64,000 nucleotides of DNA. Source: JACVRW01 sp963814095 (GTDB lineage Bacteria > Actinomycetota > Thermoleophilia > Solirubrobacterales > Thermoleophilaceae). The notes beneath the pieces were generated by a model. It ran no database searches. It saw only the letters and a program-made list of their open reading frames with translations, and was not told where the DNA came from. The stretch covers positions 163,274 to 227,273 of the forward strand of contig CAWFBT010000001.1 of assembly GCA_963814095.1 (NCBI GenBank). Reading direction: 5' to 3'. Shown one piece after another: positions 15,807-26,442 of this stretch. Both the position numbers and the translations under genes were made by a program. Positions within the stretch are counted from its first letter, which is position 1, and each line of letters begins with the position of its first letter.

Positions 15807-16826
15807 CTAGCTCTGGCCGAGCCAGGCGTCGACCTTGTCGCGGTTCTCCGCGACCCAGTCCTGACCCGCCTTCTCCGGATCCTCCTTGTCGCCCGCGATC
15901 GCCTTGGCGACGGCCTCCTGATCCTCGTTCGTGAGCTTCATCTTCTTCAGCACGTCGTAGGCCGGTGAGCCGCTGTCAGCGAACTTCTTGCTGAACAGCT
16001 TGTTGATCACCGTGATGTCGTACTCGCACTTGTACTGCTCGGGATCGCCGCCCGCCTTGGCGTCGTCCTGGCAGTCGGTGCCCGGCTTGCGCGGCGGCAG
16101 CTTGACCTCGGCGAGGTCGTACTCCTGGTTGTAGAACTGCGGCGTGTACCAGTAGAACAGCACCGGCTTCTGCTGCTTGTAGAGCTGGCTCCAGCGCGCG
16201 ACCTGGGCCGGCTCGGCGCCGGCCGTCACGTGCTTGAGGTTGAGCCCGAGCGCCTCGATCAGCTCCTTGTCCTTCTGGACGTAGGAGGGATCGCCGCCGA
16301 GGAACATCCCCTGGTCTCCCGACTCCGGCGTCTTGAACAGCTCCTCGTTGCCCTTGAGGCCCTCCCAGGTCTTGAACTCCGGGTTCTCGTCCATCAGGTA
16401 CTTCGGGATGAACCAGCCGATGTGGCCCTCGACGCCGAGCGGCCCGCCCATCACGACGGTGCCGCCCTGGTCGATGTACTGCTTGTACTCGTCGACGTGC
16501 TGCCAGTCTTCGAGCACGGCGTCGACCTTGCCGTCGGCCATCGCCTGGAACACGGGGATCTCGGCGATCTTGGTGACCTCGACGTCGCAGCCGAGGTCGT
16601 CCTCGAGCACCGCCTTGGCGATATAGGTGTTGGCCGTCGAGCCGGCCCAGGCCTGCTCGTTGAGCACCACCTTGCCGCAGTCGGCCTGGGCGGTCTCTCC
16701 GCCGCCGCCACCTCCGCCGCCGCCCGACGGCTCTTCATCCTTGTCCTCGCCGCACGCCGCAACCAGCAGCACGAGCGCGAGCGCCATCGCAAGCAGCAGC
16801 GAGAGACGAGTCCTCTTCCTCTCCAT
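15807..16826 (-). CDS. Glycine betaine/choline ABC transporter substrate-binding lipoprotein
   Basis: A 339-residue OpuAC-domain protein. The N-terminus MERKRTRLSLLLAMAL then LVLLVAACG is a lipoprotein signal with lipobox Cys, followed by a Ser/Gly-rich linker. VVLNEQAWAGSTANTYIAKAVLE begins the binding fold, and later tryptophans (DWQHVDEY, IGWFIPKY, ARWSQLY, YWYTPQ) can form the aromatic cage for quaternary ammonium groups. ATG 16826 follows GGAGGG and shares a base with the permease stop (TGATG). It is the last gene of the ATPase-permease-binding protein operon that starts next to a TGATATATCA site. Confidence 0.92.
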   Translation of the reverse strand: MERKRTRLSLLLAMALALVLLVAACGEDKDEEPSGGGGGGGGGETAQADCGKVVLNEQAWAGSTANTYIAKAVLEDDLGCDVEVTKIAEIPVFQAMADGKVDAVLEDWQHVDEYKQYIDQGGTVVMGGPLGVEGHIGWFIPKYLMDENPEFKTWEGLKGNEELFKTPESGDQGMFLGGDPSYVQKDKELIEALGLNLKHVTAGAEPAQVARWSQLYKQQKPVLFYWYTPQFYNQEYDLAEVKLPPRKPGTDCQDDAKAGGDPEQYKCEYDITVINKLFSKKFADSGSPAYDVLKKMKLTNEDQEAVAKAIAGDKEDPEKAGQDWVAENRDKVDAWLGQS

Positions 16827-18895
16827 CACGCATTCCCTCCTCGGGGTTGTCCTTGTCGTCTCAGAAGCGTCCAGCCGCCTCCGGGGCCGCGGCCCGAGCT
16901 GCGCCGGGCGGCGGCCCGCTGTCCCTGTGTCACACGGTCGAGTGCGATCCCGAGCGCCAGGATCGCGAGCGATGCGACCACTCCCTCGCCGAACTCGTTG
17001 CGCTGCAGGCCGCGGGCGATCATGTCGCCAAGTGCGCCCGAGCCGACGAGCCCGCCGATCACGACGACGGCGAGTACCAGGATGATCGCCTGGTTCACGC
17101 CGAGCATGATCGATTCGCGGGCGAGCGGCAGCTTGACCTTGGCCAGCACCTGCGCACGCGAGGCCCCGAACGACGAGGCCGCCTCGACGGCCGCGGGTGG
17201 GACGCCCCGCAGGCCGGCCGTGACGAGCCGGATCACGACCGGCACCGCGTACAGCACAGACGCCACGATGCCGGGGATCCGCGACACCGGCATCAGGTAG
17301 ATGAACGGAATGATGTAGACGAGCTGCGGCAGCGTCTGCAGCGTGTCGAGCAGCGGCCGCAACAGGCGCTCGACGCGCGGGCTCTCCGCCGCCCAGATCC
17401 CGATCGCGATTCCGAACAGGACGGCGAGCGCGGTCGCCACGAGCACCTGCGAGGCGGTGTCCATGGCCGGGTCCCAGACACCCGATGACGCCGATCACGA
17501 GCAGCATCAGGAACGCCGTGATCGCCGGGCGCAGGCCGCTGATCACGAAGGCGATCGCGTCGAGGCCGGCGAGCACGATGAACCACGGCGTCTCGACGAG
17601 CACCTTGCGCAGCGGCTCGAGCATGTACTCGAGCAGGAAGTTCCCGATCGGCTCGGTGATGCCGAAGACGAACGAGGCCGGGTCCTGCACGTAGTCGAGC
17701 ACGTCCTGGATCCAGCCGAGCAGCGTGTCCTCGATCGTGGCGGTGTAGACCGTGGACGCCGTCTCGAACTCGTCCGGGTAGATGCTGTCGGCGCCGAGTG
17801 CCCGAGCGACGCAGGACGATCACCGCGATCGCAGCGAAGGTGGCGAACGTGAACAGGCGCGCGCGGCGCCGACCGTCGTCGGTGAGATGCCTGCGGGTCG
17901 GATCAGTGCGGTCCGCGATCGCGGAGGTGGCGCGATCGAGCGCGATCGCCATGATCACGATCGCTATGCCGGCGAGGATCGCGAGCGCGGCGTTCGAGTA
18001 GAGGCCGTTGGTCACGACGTCGCCGAGGCCGCGGCCGCCGATCAGGCCGGCGATCACGACCAGCGAGAGCGCGAACATGATCGTCTGGTTGAGCGCCAGC
18101 AGGATCTGGCGGCGAGCCAGCGGCAGCTGGACCTTGAAGAGGGTCTGCGCGCGGGTCGAGCCGAACGCGCTCGCCGCCTCGACCGCGTCCGAGGTGACCC
18201 CGCGGATGCCGAGCGCCGTGATGCGCACGGCGGGCGGGATCGCGTAGATCATCGTGCAGATCACGGCCGCCGCCGGGCCCGACCGAGAACAGGATCACGA
18301 TCGGCATCAGGTACGCGAACGCCGGCACGATCTGCATGGCGTCGAGCGCCGGCGTGATGGCGCGGTAGAAGCCGTCGGAGCGCCCGGCGACGATGCCGAT
18401 CGGCACGCCGACGAACAGCGACAGCAGCACGGCCGCCGACATCAGGGCGAGCGTCTGAAGGCTCTCCTCCCACAGCCCCATCAGGGCGAACGACACGAAC
18501 GCGAAGAGGACGATCAGCGCCGCCCGCCAGCCGCCGAAGCGCAGCACGATCAGCACCGACGCCGCGATCGTGCCGACCCACGTGAGCCACAGCAGCATGT
18601 TGTCGATCGCGGTGACGAGCCACTCGGCGAGTGCCCGGAAGCCGTCGAGGATCGCGAAGATGACGTTCGGGTTCTCGGCCGTGCGCTGCTCGAGCAGCCA
18701 GGTCTGCGCGTCGTCGAGCCGCTCCGGCAGCTCCTGCCAGGTGAGCGACGCCGGCCAGCTGAACTCGCCGCGGAAGAGGGCATAGCCGAGCAGGATCAGC
18801 ACGACGATCCCCGCCACCTGCATGGGCCGGCTGCGCCAGCGCGGCGCGGGCACGTAGGCCGCGGGCGCGGCGAGCCTGCCGCTAGCTACTGCCAC
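16826..18895 (-). CDS. Glycine betaine ABC permease with two fused permease domains (three frameshifts)
   Basis: Joined across three frames, this is one gene of about 690 codons carrying two ProW-like permease domains in tandem. The first (from 18895) includes VGVPIGIVAGRSDGFYRAIT and EAASAFGSTRAQTLFKVQLP. The second includes LFGIAIGIWAAESPRVERL and EAASSFGASRAQVLAKVKLP, and both EAA loops contact the ATPase. Breaks lie near 18276 (extra C in GGGCCC), 17803 and 17483; coding similarity resumes at once after each, so sequencing error is more likely than decay. GTG 18895 overlaps the end of the ATPase gene by ten bases. Fused permeases of this size occur in actinobacterial betaine transporters. 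Confidence 0.8.
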
Positions 18896-20001
18896 TCGAC
18901 TGCCTCGGGCCCACCCGCCATCGCGCCGAGCACCGCCTCGCGGTCCACGACTCCGACGACGCGCCCGCCCTCGATCGCGCGCACGGGCCGGTCCGTGGCA
19001 GCCACCACGGGGACGGCGTCCCGCACGGTGGTGTGGACGTCGAGCTCCGGCCCCTCCGTGTCCTCGCCGGGGCGTGGCTCGCGCATGATCCAGCGCAGCG
19101 TGAGCACGTGCGTCCGCGGGATGTCGCGCGTGAAGTTCTCGACGTACTCGTCGGCGGGCGAGCCGACGAGCTCCTCAGGCGTGCCGAGCTGCACGATGCC
19201 GCCGTCGCGCATGATCGCGATGCGGTCGCCGAGCCGCAGCGCCTCCGGCAGGTCGTGGGTGATGAACAGCATCGTCTTGCCCGTCTCCTCCTGGAGGCGG
19301 ATCACCTCGTCCTGCATGTCGCGCCGGATCAGCGGGTCGAGCGCGCTGAAGGGCTCGTCGTAGAGCATCAGCGTGGGGTCGACGGCGAAGGCGCGGCCGA
19401 GGCCCACGCGCTGCTGCATGCCGCCCGAGAGCTGATCGGGGAACTGGTTCGCCACATCCTCGAGGCCGACGAGCTCCAGCACCTCCTGAGCTCGGGACAG
19501 CCGCTCGGCCTTCGGCACGCCCTGGATCTCGAGCCCGAAGGCGACGTTGTCGATCACGCGGCGGTGGGCGAGCAGTCCGAAGTGCTGGAAGACCATCGCG
19601 ACGGTGTGGCGGCGCAGCTCGCGCAGCTCGGCGCCGTCGGCCGCCATGACGTCGCGGCCGGTGATCGTGATCTTGCCCGCGCTCGGTTCGATCAGCCGGA
19701 TCAGCGTGCGGACCAGCGTCGACTTGCCCGAGCCGGAGAGGCCCATGACCACGAAGACCTCGCCGGGCTGGATCTCGATCGACACGTCGCGCACGGCGAC
19801 CACGCAGCCGGTCTTCTGGCGTAGCTCCCGCGGAGGCAGGTCGCAGTCGGGCGTGCCGATGAGCTTGTCGGCATGGGGGCCGAACACCTTCCACACGCCT
19901 TCGGCGCGGACGACCGGCTCGCCGTTGTCGCTGCCGGTCGGGGGCCCCTCCACGGTGGGAGCGACGCTGCCGCTGCCCGTCTCCTCCATCTGCGCGGCCA
20001 T
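18886..20001 (-). CDS. Glycine betaine ABC transporter ATPase (ProV/OpuAA-like)
   Basis: A 371-residue ATPase. Walker A is GLSGSGKSTLVR, the signature is LSGGMQQRVGLGRA, Walker B is LMLYDEPFSALD, with the ProV-type insert KTGCVVAVRDVSIEI before Walker A and a C-terminal CBS-like regulatory segment (DVHTTVRDAVPVVAATD) of about 60 residues. It powers uptake of betaine or choline with the fused permease and binding protein downstream. The start is ATG 20001, whose first base overlaps the TGATATATCA palindrome, or ATG 19989 four codons later. The second would leave the operator fully outside the coding region. Confidence 0.93.
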   Translation of the reverse strand: MAAQMEETGSGSVAPTVEGPPTGSDNGEPVVRAEGVWKVFGPHADKLIGTPDCDLPPRELRQKTGCVVAVRDVSIEIQPGEVFVVMGLSGSGKSTLVRTLIRLIEPSAGKITITGRDVMAADGAELRELRRHTVAMVFQHFGLLAHRRVIDNVAFGLEIQGVPKAERLSRAQEVLELVGLEDVANQFPDQLSGGMQQRVGLGRAFAVDPTLMLYDEPFSALDPLIRRDMQDEVIRLQEETGKTMLFITHDLPEALRLGDRIAIMRDGGIVQLGTPEELVGSPADEYVENFTRDIPRTHVLTLRWIMREPRPGEDTEGPELDVHTTVRDAVPVVAATDRPVRAIEGGRVVGVVDREAVLGAMAGGPEAVEWQ

Positions 20002-20010
20002 GATATATCA
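20001..20010. promoter_or_regulatory. TGATATATCA operator, site 1 (betaine transporter)
   Basis: Perfect 10-bp palindrome directly before the ATPase gene, read on the minus strand as CTGATATATCAT. First of five identical sites, all in front of choline/betaine genes. Its inner TATATC may double as the -10 element. Confidence 0.85.
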
Positions 20011-20070
20011 GCCTTCCGGACGCCCGCCAGCGCTTCGCGGTCGCCTAACACAGGCGCCCCGCCGCCGTGC

Positions 20071-21499
20071 TCAGCTGCGGATCAGGACCGTCTGCAGCTC
20101 GGTCAGCGTGTCCATCGGATAGGGCCCGCCGACCCGGCCGATGCCGCTCTCCGACCGCGCCCGGCCGCCCCAGGGCAGGTGCGGCTCCCAGTAGTTGGTC
20201 GTCTCGTTGATGTTCACGAGACCCATGTGCACCGAGTCCGCGAAGCGCATGCCGGCGCCCAGATCGGCGGTGAAGATGGCCGCCATCAGCCCGAAGTTCT
20301 GCACGTTCGTCTGCTCGATCGCATCCTCGAGCGAGCTGATCGCCATGATCGGGGCGATCGGGCCGAACGTCTCCTGCGTGGCGGCGATCGAATCGGCCGG
20401 CACCTCGTCGAGCACGGTTGGCTCCCAGTAGAGCGTCGTGGGGAAGCCGGAGGCGCGGCTGCCTCCGGTCACGACGCGCGCGCCGCGCTCGACGGCGTCG
20501 CCCACGTGCTCGTCCATCTTGGCCGCGCCGGCCTCGTTGTTCACCGGGCCCATGGTGGTGGCATCGTCGAACGGGTCGCCGAGCCGGACCTCGCGCCTCA
20601 CCTCGCCGGCCAGCAGCTCGACGAACTCCTCGCGCACCGCCTCGTGCACGAGCAGCCGCTCGGCGGCGGAGCAGCTCTGACCCGCGCCGAGGAAGCAGCC
20701 GACGCGCGCGGCGTCCGCCGCCGCGACCAGGTCGGCGTCGTCCATCACGACGAGTGGGCCGTTGCCGCCCATCTCGAGCAGCTGCGCCTTGCCGGCGGCC
20801 TGGCGCGACACGATCAGGCCTGTCTGCGTCGAGCCGGTGAACGCGACCGCGCGCGTGCCGGGATTGACCGCCAGCTCGTCGCCCACCTCGGGGCCCGGGC
20901 CGAGCACGAAGTTGAAGACACCGGGCGGCAGGTCGGCCTCGGCCACGCACTCGGCGAGCAGCGCCGAGCAGACTGCCGTCGAGGGGGCGGGCGTCCAGAC
21001 CACGGTGTTGCCGCACGCGAGCGCCGGCGCGAGCACCTCGGCCGGCATCGTGTACGGCCAGTTCCAGGGAGTGATCAGCCCGAGCACGCCGAGCGGCCGC
21101 CGCAGCAGCAGCACGCGCCGGCCCGGCGCTGCGCTCTCGGGGATCGTGCCCTGAACGCGCTTGCCGTCCTCGGCGGCCATGTGGAAGAACTCGATCAGCT
21201 CGCCGACCTCGCCCGCGGCCTCCGCCTTCAGCGGCTTGCCCTGGTCGAGGGTGAGCACGCGCGCGAGCTCGTCCGCGCGCCGCTCGCAGGCGTCGGCCAC
21301 GCGATGCAGCAATGCCGCGCGCTCGAAGCCGGTGCGCGCCGCCCAGGACGGGAAGGCGGCGTTCGCCGCCGCGATCGCGCGGCGCGCGTCCTCGCGATCG
21401 CCCTCCGCCACGGGGCCCAGCGACTCGCCCGTGGCCGGGCTCGTCGCTTCGACGGTGGCGCCGCTCTGCGGCGTCGCACCACTCGCCGTCTATGTACAT
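20071..21499 (-). CDS. Aldehyde dehydrogenase, probable betaine-aldehyde dehydrogenase (one frameshift)
   Basis: An NAD(P)-dependent aldehyde dehydrogenase of about 475 residues, starting MYIDGEWCDA at 21499. The frame shifts once near 21465 and then runs unbroken from VAEGDREDARRAI. Catalytic features are TPWNWPYTMP, GSTQTG (cofactor loop), LLEMGGNGP (general base Glu) and GAGQSCSAAERL (nucleophile Cys). In a cluster with choline dehydrogenase and betaine uptake the natural role is oxidation of betaine aldehyde to glycine betaine; succinate-semialdehyde-type activity is the alternative. It begins eight bases after the APC transporter gene ends, in the same operon. Confidence 0.82.
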
Positions 21500-21507
21500 G
21501 CGGGTGC

Positions 21508-23083
21508 TCAAGGGGCGGATTCGGGCATCGCACCGGTCTCCACCGCCGGCGACGCCGACTCGAACCGATGCGAGTCGAGCACGCCGGTCTTGTGGCGCTG
21601 CACGAACCAGAACCAGGCGAGCCCGCCGAAGAAGACGATGCCGATGAAGAGGATCGCGCCGTACTGGAGGTACCAGTGGAACGGCGCGGACGCGTTGTAG
21701 ACGTCCTTGCGCGGCCAGGCCAGGTTGATCGCCATGAAGGTGCCCCAGCCGACGGCGAGCAGGTTGATCGGCAGGCCCCAGTTTGCCGAGCGTGAAGTAC
21801 TTCTGGCCCTCGCGGGCCTTCGGCGGCCATTCGCCCTTGAACCGCTTGCCCAGCATCGGCACCGTCACGAGCAGGTAGGCGATGTAGATCATGATGATCC
21901 CGATGCTCGTGATCACCGTGAAGATCTGATCGTTGCCGATGTTCACGACGAGGATGAGGATCGCGAGCACACCGCTGATCACCGCCGGGACGATCGGCGT
22001 CTTCGTCTTCGGATGAACCGTCGCGATCCGCTCGCCGGCCGGCAGGTTGTTGTCGCGCGCCATCGCGAACGCCATGCGGATCGTCGCGGTGTGGACGGCG
22101 AGGCAGCACACCGTCACGGCGATCACCACGCAGATCAGGAAGATCTTCCCGACGGTGTCGCCGAAGACGTCGAGGATGATGTACTGGAGCCCGCCGAACT
22201 CACCGATCTGCGGCGCGTTGATGTTGCCCACGGCCATCATCGCGAACAGGATGATCAGCCCGCCGAGGATGAACGAGGCGATCACGGCCCGGAGAATCGA
22301 GACCGGCGCCGTCTTGCGCGGCTCGTGCGTCTCCTCGCCAAGCGAGCTCGCGGTGTCGAAGCCGTACATCACGTAGGCAGAGGCGAGCGAGGCGGCGAGG
22401 AAGGCGCCGAAGTAGCCCCAATCGTGGCCTGCGCCGGTGCCGTGGGTCTCGAACACCACGTCCGGACCGCGCGTGGCGCTCGCGAGCAGCGCGACGATCA
22501 GTACCACCGCCGCGATCAGCTCGATGAAGACGCCGCTGCTGTTGATGCGGGACATCAGCTTCACGCCGAGTGCGTTGATAAGCGTCGTGAAGGCGATCAG
22601 GACGGTGCCGAGGATCACCGCGTTGATCGCGAAGTCGTTGTCCCCCGTGCCGTCGCCGTAGAACTGGAAGAAGTCCGAGATCTCCGGGAGGGTGATCTGG
22701 TAGGCGAGCGCGACCGCGGCGATCGTGACGATCGATGCCGTGAGCATCATCCAGCCGCCGAGCCAGGCGATGGTGGCGCTCGACATCATCTTGCCCCAGT
22801 TGTAGATCGACCCCGCCACCGGGAAGTTCGCCGCCAGCTCGGCGAAGCAGAGTGCGACCATCAGCTGGCCGACGAAGACCATCGGCCAGGTCCACCAGTA
22901 GGCCGGGCCGCCGAACGCGAAGCCGAAGTAGAAGAGCTGGAAGACGCCCGTGAGGATCGAGATGTAGCTGACCCCGGCCGCGAAGCTCGCGAACCGTCCG
23001 ATGCTCCTGTCGAGCTCCTGTTTGTAGCCGAAGTCGGCAAGCTCGTCGGAGTGATCGCCGGCAGACGTGGTCGCCACGTGCAC
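21508..23083 (-). CDS. APC-superfamily amino acid/choline permease (one frameshift)
   Basis: A transporter of about 525 residues with some twelve hydrophobic segments, starting MHVATTSAGDHSDELADFGY. The first segment contains SFAAGVSYISILTGVFQLF, and TM6 to TM8 are well preserved (YGFDTASSLGEETHEPR is the conserved loop of the family). The frame shifts near 21782 (extra base in CTGGGGCCTG) and continues as LPINLLAVGWGTFMAINLAW to the C-terminus. Related APC members carry amino acids, GABA, ethanolamine or choline; the neighbours favour choline or a related amine. It is divergent from the CNMP/CBS gene, with a TGATATATCA site between. Confidence 0.83.
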
Positions 23084-23184
23084 CCTCCCTGATCGTGGAT
23101 CGCGGCGGCGCCTGCACGGCGCCGGTGCCGCTGTTGGGCTCTCCCCGGTGCGAATATCACAGCGCCCGTGGCCGCTGTCAAGGG

Positions 23185-23194
23185 TGATATATCA
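23185..23194. promoter_or_regulatory. TGATATATCA operator, site 2
   Basis: Perfect palindrome 13 bases before the CNMP/CBS/DUF294 gene (ATG 23208) and about 100 bases before the divergent APC transporter gene, so it could control both. Confidence 0.85.
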
Positions 23195-23207
23195 GTTCGG
23201 CTGCATC

Positions 23208-25048
23208 ATGCACGACATCGCCCAGTTCCTCGCGCAGCACCCGCCGTTCGACACGCTCGACGAGGCGACGCTCGAGCAGGTCGCGGGCTCGGCGGAGGTC
23301 GAGTTCTACGCCGGCGGGGCGGCGATCCTCGAGAGCGCCGAGGCGACCTCGCGCTTCGCCTACGTGATCCGCCGGGGCGCCGTCGAGCTGCTCGTCGACG
23401 GCCGCCTCCACGACGTGCTCACCGAGGGCGAGATGTTCGCGTTCGCCTCGCTGCTGCAGGACGCCCCGCTCGGCTTCGTCGCGCGCGCGGCCGAGGACAC
23501 GCTCGCCTACCGCTTCCCGGAGGAGGCGATCCTCCCGGTGCTCGAGCGCCCGGCGGCGGTGCGCTTCGTGGTCCGCTCGCTGTCGAGGGACGTCCACCTG
23601 CTCACCCGGGCCGAGGAGCCGGCGGTGCCGTCTGCGGGCGGCAGGCGGGTCAGCGAGCTGATGCGCGCCCCGGCCCTCGTCTGCCCGCCGGAGACGGGGG
23701 TTCAGGACGCCGCGCGCCGGATGGCCGAGGCCGGTGCGAGCTGTGTGCTCGTCGACCTCGGCGAGCGGATCGGGATCGTGACCGACCGCGATCTGCGCAC
23801 CCGCGTGGTGGCGGAGGGGGCCGGGGGCGACACACCGATCTCCGACGTGATGAGTGCGCCGGCATGGACGGTCACGGCCGACCGCACGGGCACCGAGGCG
23901 CTGCTCGAGATGCTCGACCACGGCATCCGCCACCTGCCGGTGCTCGGACCCGGCGGGGCGCTCCTCGGGGTGCTCGACGACGTCGACCTGATGGCGAGCG
24001 AGCGGCGCGCCCCGTTCCGCCTGCGCGCCCAGATCGCGCGCGGGACCGACCAGGCAGAGGTGGCCGCGGCGGCCAAGCGGCTCCCCGCGACCGTGATCGC
24101 CCTGCACGACGGGGACGTCCCGGCGGCCGCGATCAGTCGCATGATGGCCGGCATCCACGACACGATCGTGCGCCGCCTGATCGAGCTCGCGCACGATGAC
24201 CTCGGCGCGCCGCCGGTGCCCTACACGTGGCTCGCCACCGGCAGCTACGGACGCCGCGAGCCGTTCCCGAGCTCGGACATCGACTCGGCGATGGCATGGG
24301 AGGGGGAGGGCGACGACCCCGACCTGCGTGCGCTGCTCGCCGCCCTGGCGGAGCGTGTGAACGAGGGCCTGACGGCGGCCGGCTTTCAGGTGGACCCGCA
24401 GGGAGCCTGGCCGGCAGGCCGCTCTTCACTCGCTCGATCGGAGACTGGGAGCACGCGCTCGCCGCCTGGAGCCGCGATCCCGACCAGGGGCGCGGGCTGA
24501 TCCTGATGTCGGTGGTGATGGAGAGCGACGCCGTCTGGGGCTCGACGGCGCTCGCGAAGCGGATCGCCGATGCGGCCGCCCGGGCGCCCGGGCGCGAGCA
24601 GCTGGCCACCCGGCTGCGCGCCGCGGCGCTGGCCGAGCGGCCCCCGACGGGCTTCTTCCGCGACTTCGTGCTGCACTCGACCGGCGAGCGCCGCGGAGTG
24701 CTCGACATCAAGCGCGGCGGGTTGCTGCCGATCGAGTCGCTGGCGCGCTGGGCCGGGCTCGCGGCGGGGGTCGGCGCGGCCTCGACGAGCGAGCGCCTGC
24801 GTGCGGCGGCGGCCGCCGGGACGCTCGGCGATGACGACGTCGCCGCCCTGCGCGACGCGCTCGTGCTGATGACGGAGCTGCGCATGGAGCACCAGGTCGA
24901 GCAGCTGCGCGCGGGACGGGCGCCCGACAACCTGATTGCGCCGAAGAGCCTCCCGCCCGTCACGCGCACGGCTCTCAAGGAGGCCTTCCGCTCGGTCGCG
25001 CGCGTCCAGCGCGGGATCGGCGTGAGCCTCGGCCTGAGCGCACGGTGA
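23208..25048 (+). CDS. Cyclic-nucleotide-binding/CBS/DUF294 nucleotidyltransferase-like protein (one frameshift)
   Basis: A protein of about 613 codons with a CNMP-binding domain (residues 1-135; VIRRGAVELLVDG), two CBS domains (VSELMRAPALVCPPETG and ISDVMSAPAWTVT), a DUF294 nucleotidyltransferase-like domain (ATGSYGRREPFPSSDIDSAMAW, with the GS...D.D pattern) and a DUF294 C-terminal helical domain. Proteins of this build resemble GlnD-type signal proteins and often lie next to solute transporters and a DnaQ-like exonuclease, as here. The frame shifts near 24410. Its GTGA stop overlaps the exonuclease start. It is expressed from the TGATATATCA site just upstream, so it may tune transport in this regulon. 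Confidence 0.82.
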
Positions 25049-25662
25049 GCCGCTCCTGGCGCCGCGCGCGCTTCCTCGTCGTGGACGTCGAGACGACCGG
25101 CCTCGACCCGGCGCGCGACGAGATCGTCTCGTTCGCCGGGCTGCCCGTCGACGAGGGGCGCGTGCTGACGGCGGCGGCGGTCGGCGGGCTCGTCCACCCG
25201 GAGGCGGCGCCGGCGCCGTCCTCGGTCGAGATCCATGGGCTGCGCACGGCCGACCTGGACGCGGCGCCGGGAGTGGCGGAGGCGCTGCGCCCGCTTGCCG
25301 CCGCGATGCGGGGACGCACGCCGGTGGCGCACGCCGCCTGGGTCGAGCGCGCATTCCTGAAGAAGCCGCTCGGCGCGCTCGGCACGCGCATGCCGAGACG
25401 GATGGTCGACACCGCGCTGCTCTGGCGCCTGCTCTGCATCCAGCGCGGCGACGGCGATCCGGGCTGGTGTGCGCTGTCCACCATCGCGGAGGCACTCGGG
25501 CTTCCCGCTCATCGCCCGCACGTCGCCGAGGGCGACGCGCTCACCACCGCCCAGGCGTTCCTCGCGCTCGCCACCCACCTCGAGGCGCTTGGCCGCGGCA
25601 GCGTCCGCGAGCTCACCGGCGCCGCCTGGTTCGTGCGCGGCTGGCGGCTCGTGCACTCGTAG
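25045..25662 (+). CDS. DnaQ-like 3'-5' exonuclease
   Basis: A 205-residue DEDD exonuclease. Exo I is FLVVDVETTGLDPARDEIVS, exo II lies around TPVAHAAWVERAFLKK, and exo III is RPHVAEGDALTTAQAF (Hx4D type, DEDDh). It probably degrades short nucleic acids; with DUF294 proteins such exonucleases form a recurrent but uncharacterised pair. GTG 25045 overlaps the stop of the CNMP/CBS gene by four bases. Confidence 0.85.
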   Translation: MSRSWRRARFLVVDVETTGLDPARDEIVSFAGLPVDEGRVLTAAAVGGLVHPEAAPAPSSVEIHGLRTADLDAAPGVAEALRPLAAAMRGRTPVAHAAWVERAFLKKPLGALGTRMPRRMVDTALLWRLLCIQRGDGDPGWCALSTIAEALGLPAHRPHVAEGDALTTAQAFLALATHLEALGRGSVRELTGAAWFVRGWRLVHS

Positions 25663-25702
25663 CGGCGGCCGGCTCCGGTCGAAGCACTGCCCCAAGCAGG
25701 AA

Positions 25703-26380
25703 TCAGCCGCGGTTGAACGCCGCGAGGATCTCGCGCTGGAACTCGAGCACGTGCTCACGCATGATCGTGCGCGCGCGCTCGCCGTCCCGTGCGAGCAGGG
25801 CGTTCAGGAGGTGCATCTGGTCGTGCACCGAGTGGCCCAGCCCTGGCACGCGGTCCAGCACGAGGTACCAGATGCGCAGCGAGTGCGTGAAGTAACGCTC
25901 GAGCGTCTCCACCAGGTAACGGTTGGCACTGGCCTCCCAGGTGAAGCGGTGGATGCGCTCGTCGAAGCGCATCAGCCACTCCTGTTCATGCGGGCGCGTG
26001 ACCTCGTCGATCTCCTGGAGCAGCTGCTCGGCCTGCTCGCGTGCGCCGTCGTTCATGCGCAGCGCGGCCAGCTCGGCCGCGTAGCTCTCGAGCTCGGCGC
26101 GCACCTCGGTGATATTCACGATGTCGGCCGCCTCGACGGCGGTGACGAAGGTGCCGCGGCGCGGCTGCACGGCAACGAGGTTCTCGAGCGCGAGCCGCTT
26201 GACCGCCTCCCGCAGCGGTGTGCGGCCGATTCCCATCTCGTGCATGAGCGCGTCCTCGCGCAGCACGGTGCCGGGGCCGAGCCGCAGCGTCACGATGCGG
26301 TCGCGGAGCTCGTCGTAGGCCCGATCGGCGACGAGCCTCGCGCTCGTGGCCTCGACTGAGTCGGTGGTCGGTGTGGCCAT
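25703..26380 (-). CDS. GntR-family regulator, FCD subfamily; likely regulator of the TGATATATCA regulon
   Basis: A 225-residue regulator starting MATPTTDSVEATS. The winged HTH covers RLVADRAYDELRDRIVTL, REDALMHEMGIGRTPLREAV and RLALENLVAVQPRRGTFV; the FCD domain carries the ligand/metal pattern RFDERIHRFTWEAS, H..Q.HLLNALLARD and MREHVLEFQ. ATG 26380 is preferred over an upstream TTG at 26419. Its promoter region holds one TGATATATCA copy (26430-26439) shared with the divergent MetF-like gene, suggesting autoregulation. It is the only DNA-binding regulator in the choline/betaine island, so it is the best candidate to bind all five sites. The ligand may be betaine, dimethylglycine or sarcosine (inference). 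Confidence 0.9.
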   Translation of the reverse strand: MATPTTDSVEATSARLVADRAYDELRDRIVTLRLGPGTVLREDALMHEMGIGRTPLREAVKRLALENLVAVQPRRGTFVTAVEAADIVNITEVRAELESYAAELAALRMNDGAREQAEQLLQEIDEVTRPHEQEWLMRFDERIHRFTWEASANRYLVETLERYFTHSLRIWYLVLDRVPGLGHSVHDQMHLLNALLARDGERARTIMREHVLEFQREILAAFNRG

Positions 26381-26429
26381 CGTGGTGGCGGCGGATCCTA
26401 GGGACCGCCGCGGAGACAATCGTATAGCC

Positions 26430-26439
26430 TGATATATCA
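26430..26439. promoter_or_regulatory. TGATATATCA operator, site 3 (regulator/MetF promoter)
   Basis: Perfect copy, extended to CTGATATATCAG, only three bases before the ATG of the MetF-like gene and 49 bases before the GntR start. Confidence 0.88.
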
Positions 26440-26442
26440 GCT

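Noticed and set aside
16680..16730. A coding insertion in the betaine-binding protein (poly-Gly run)
   Set aside because: It is the flexible linker common after the lipobox in actinobacterial lipoproteins.
26381..26419. Upstream TTG start for the GntR regulator
   Set aside because: It adds 13 residues without similarity and brings the start close to the operator; ATG 26380 fits the family better.
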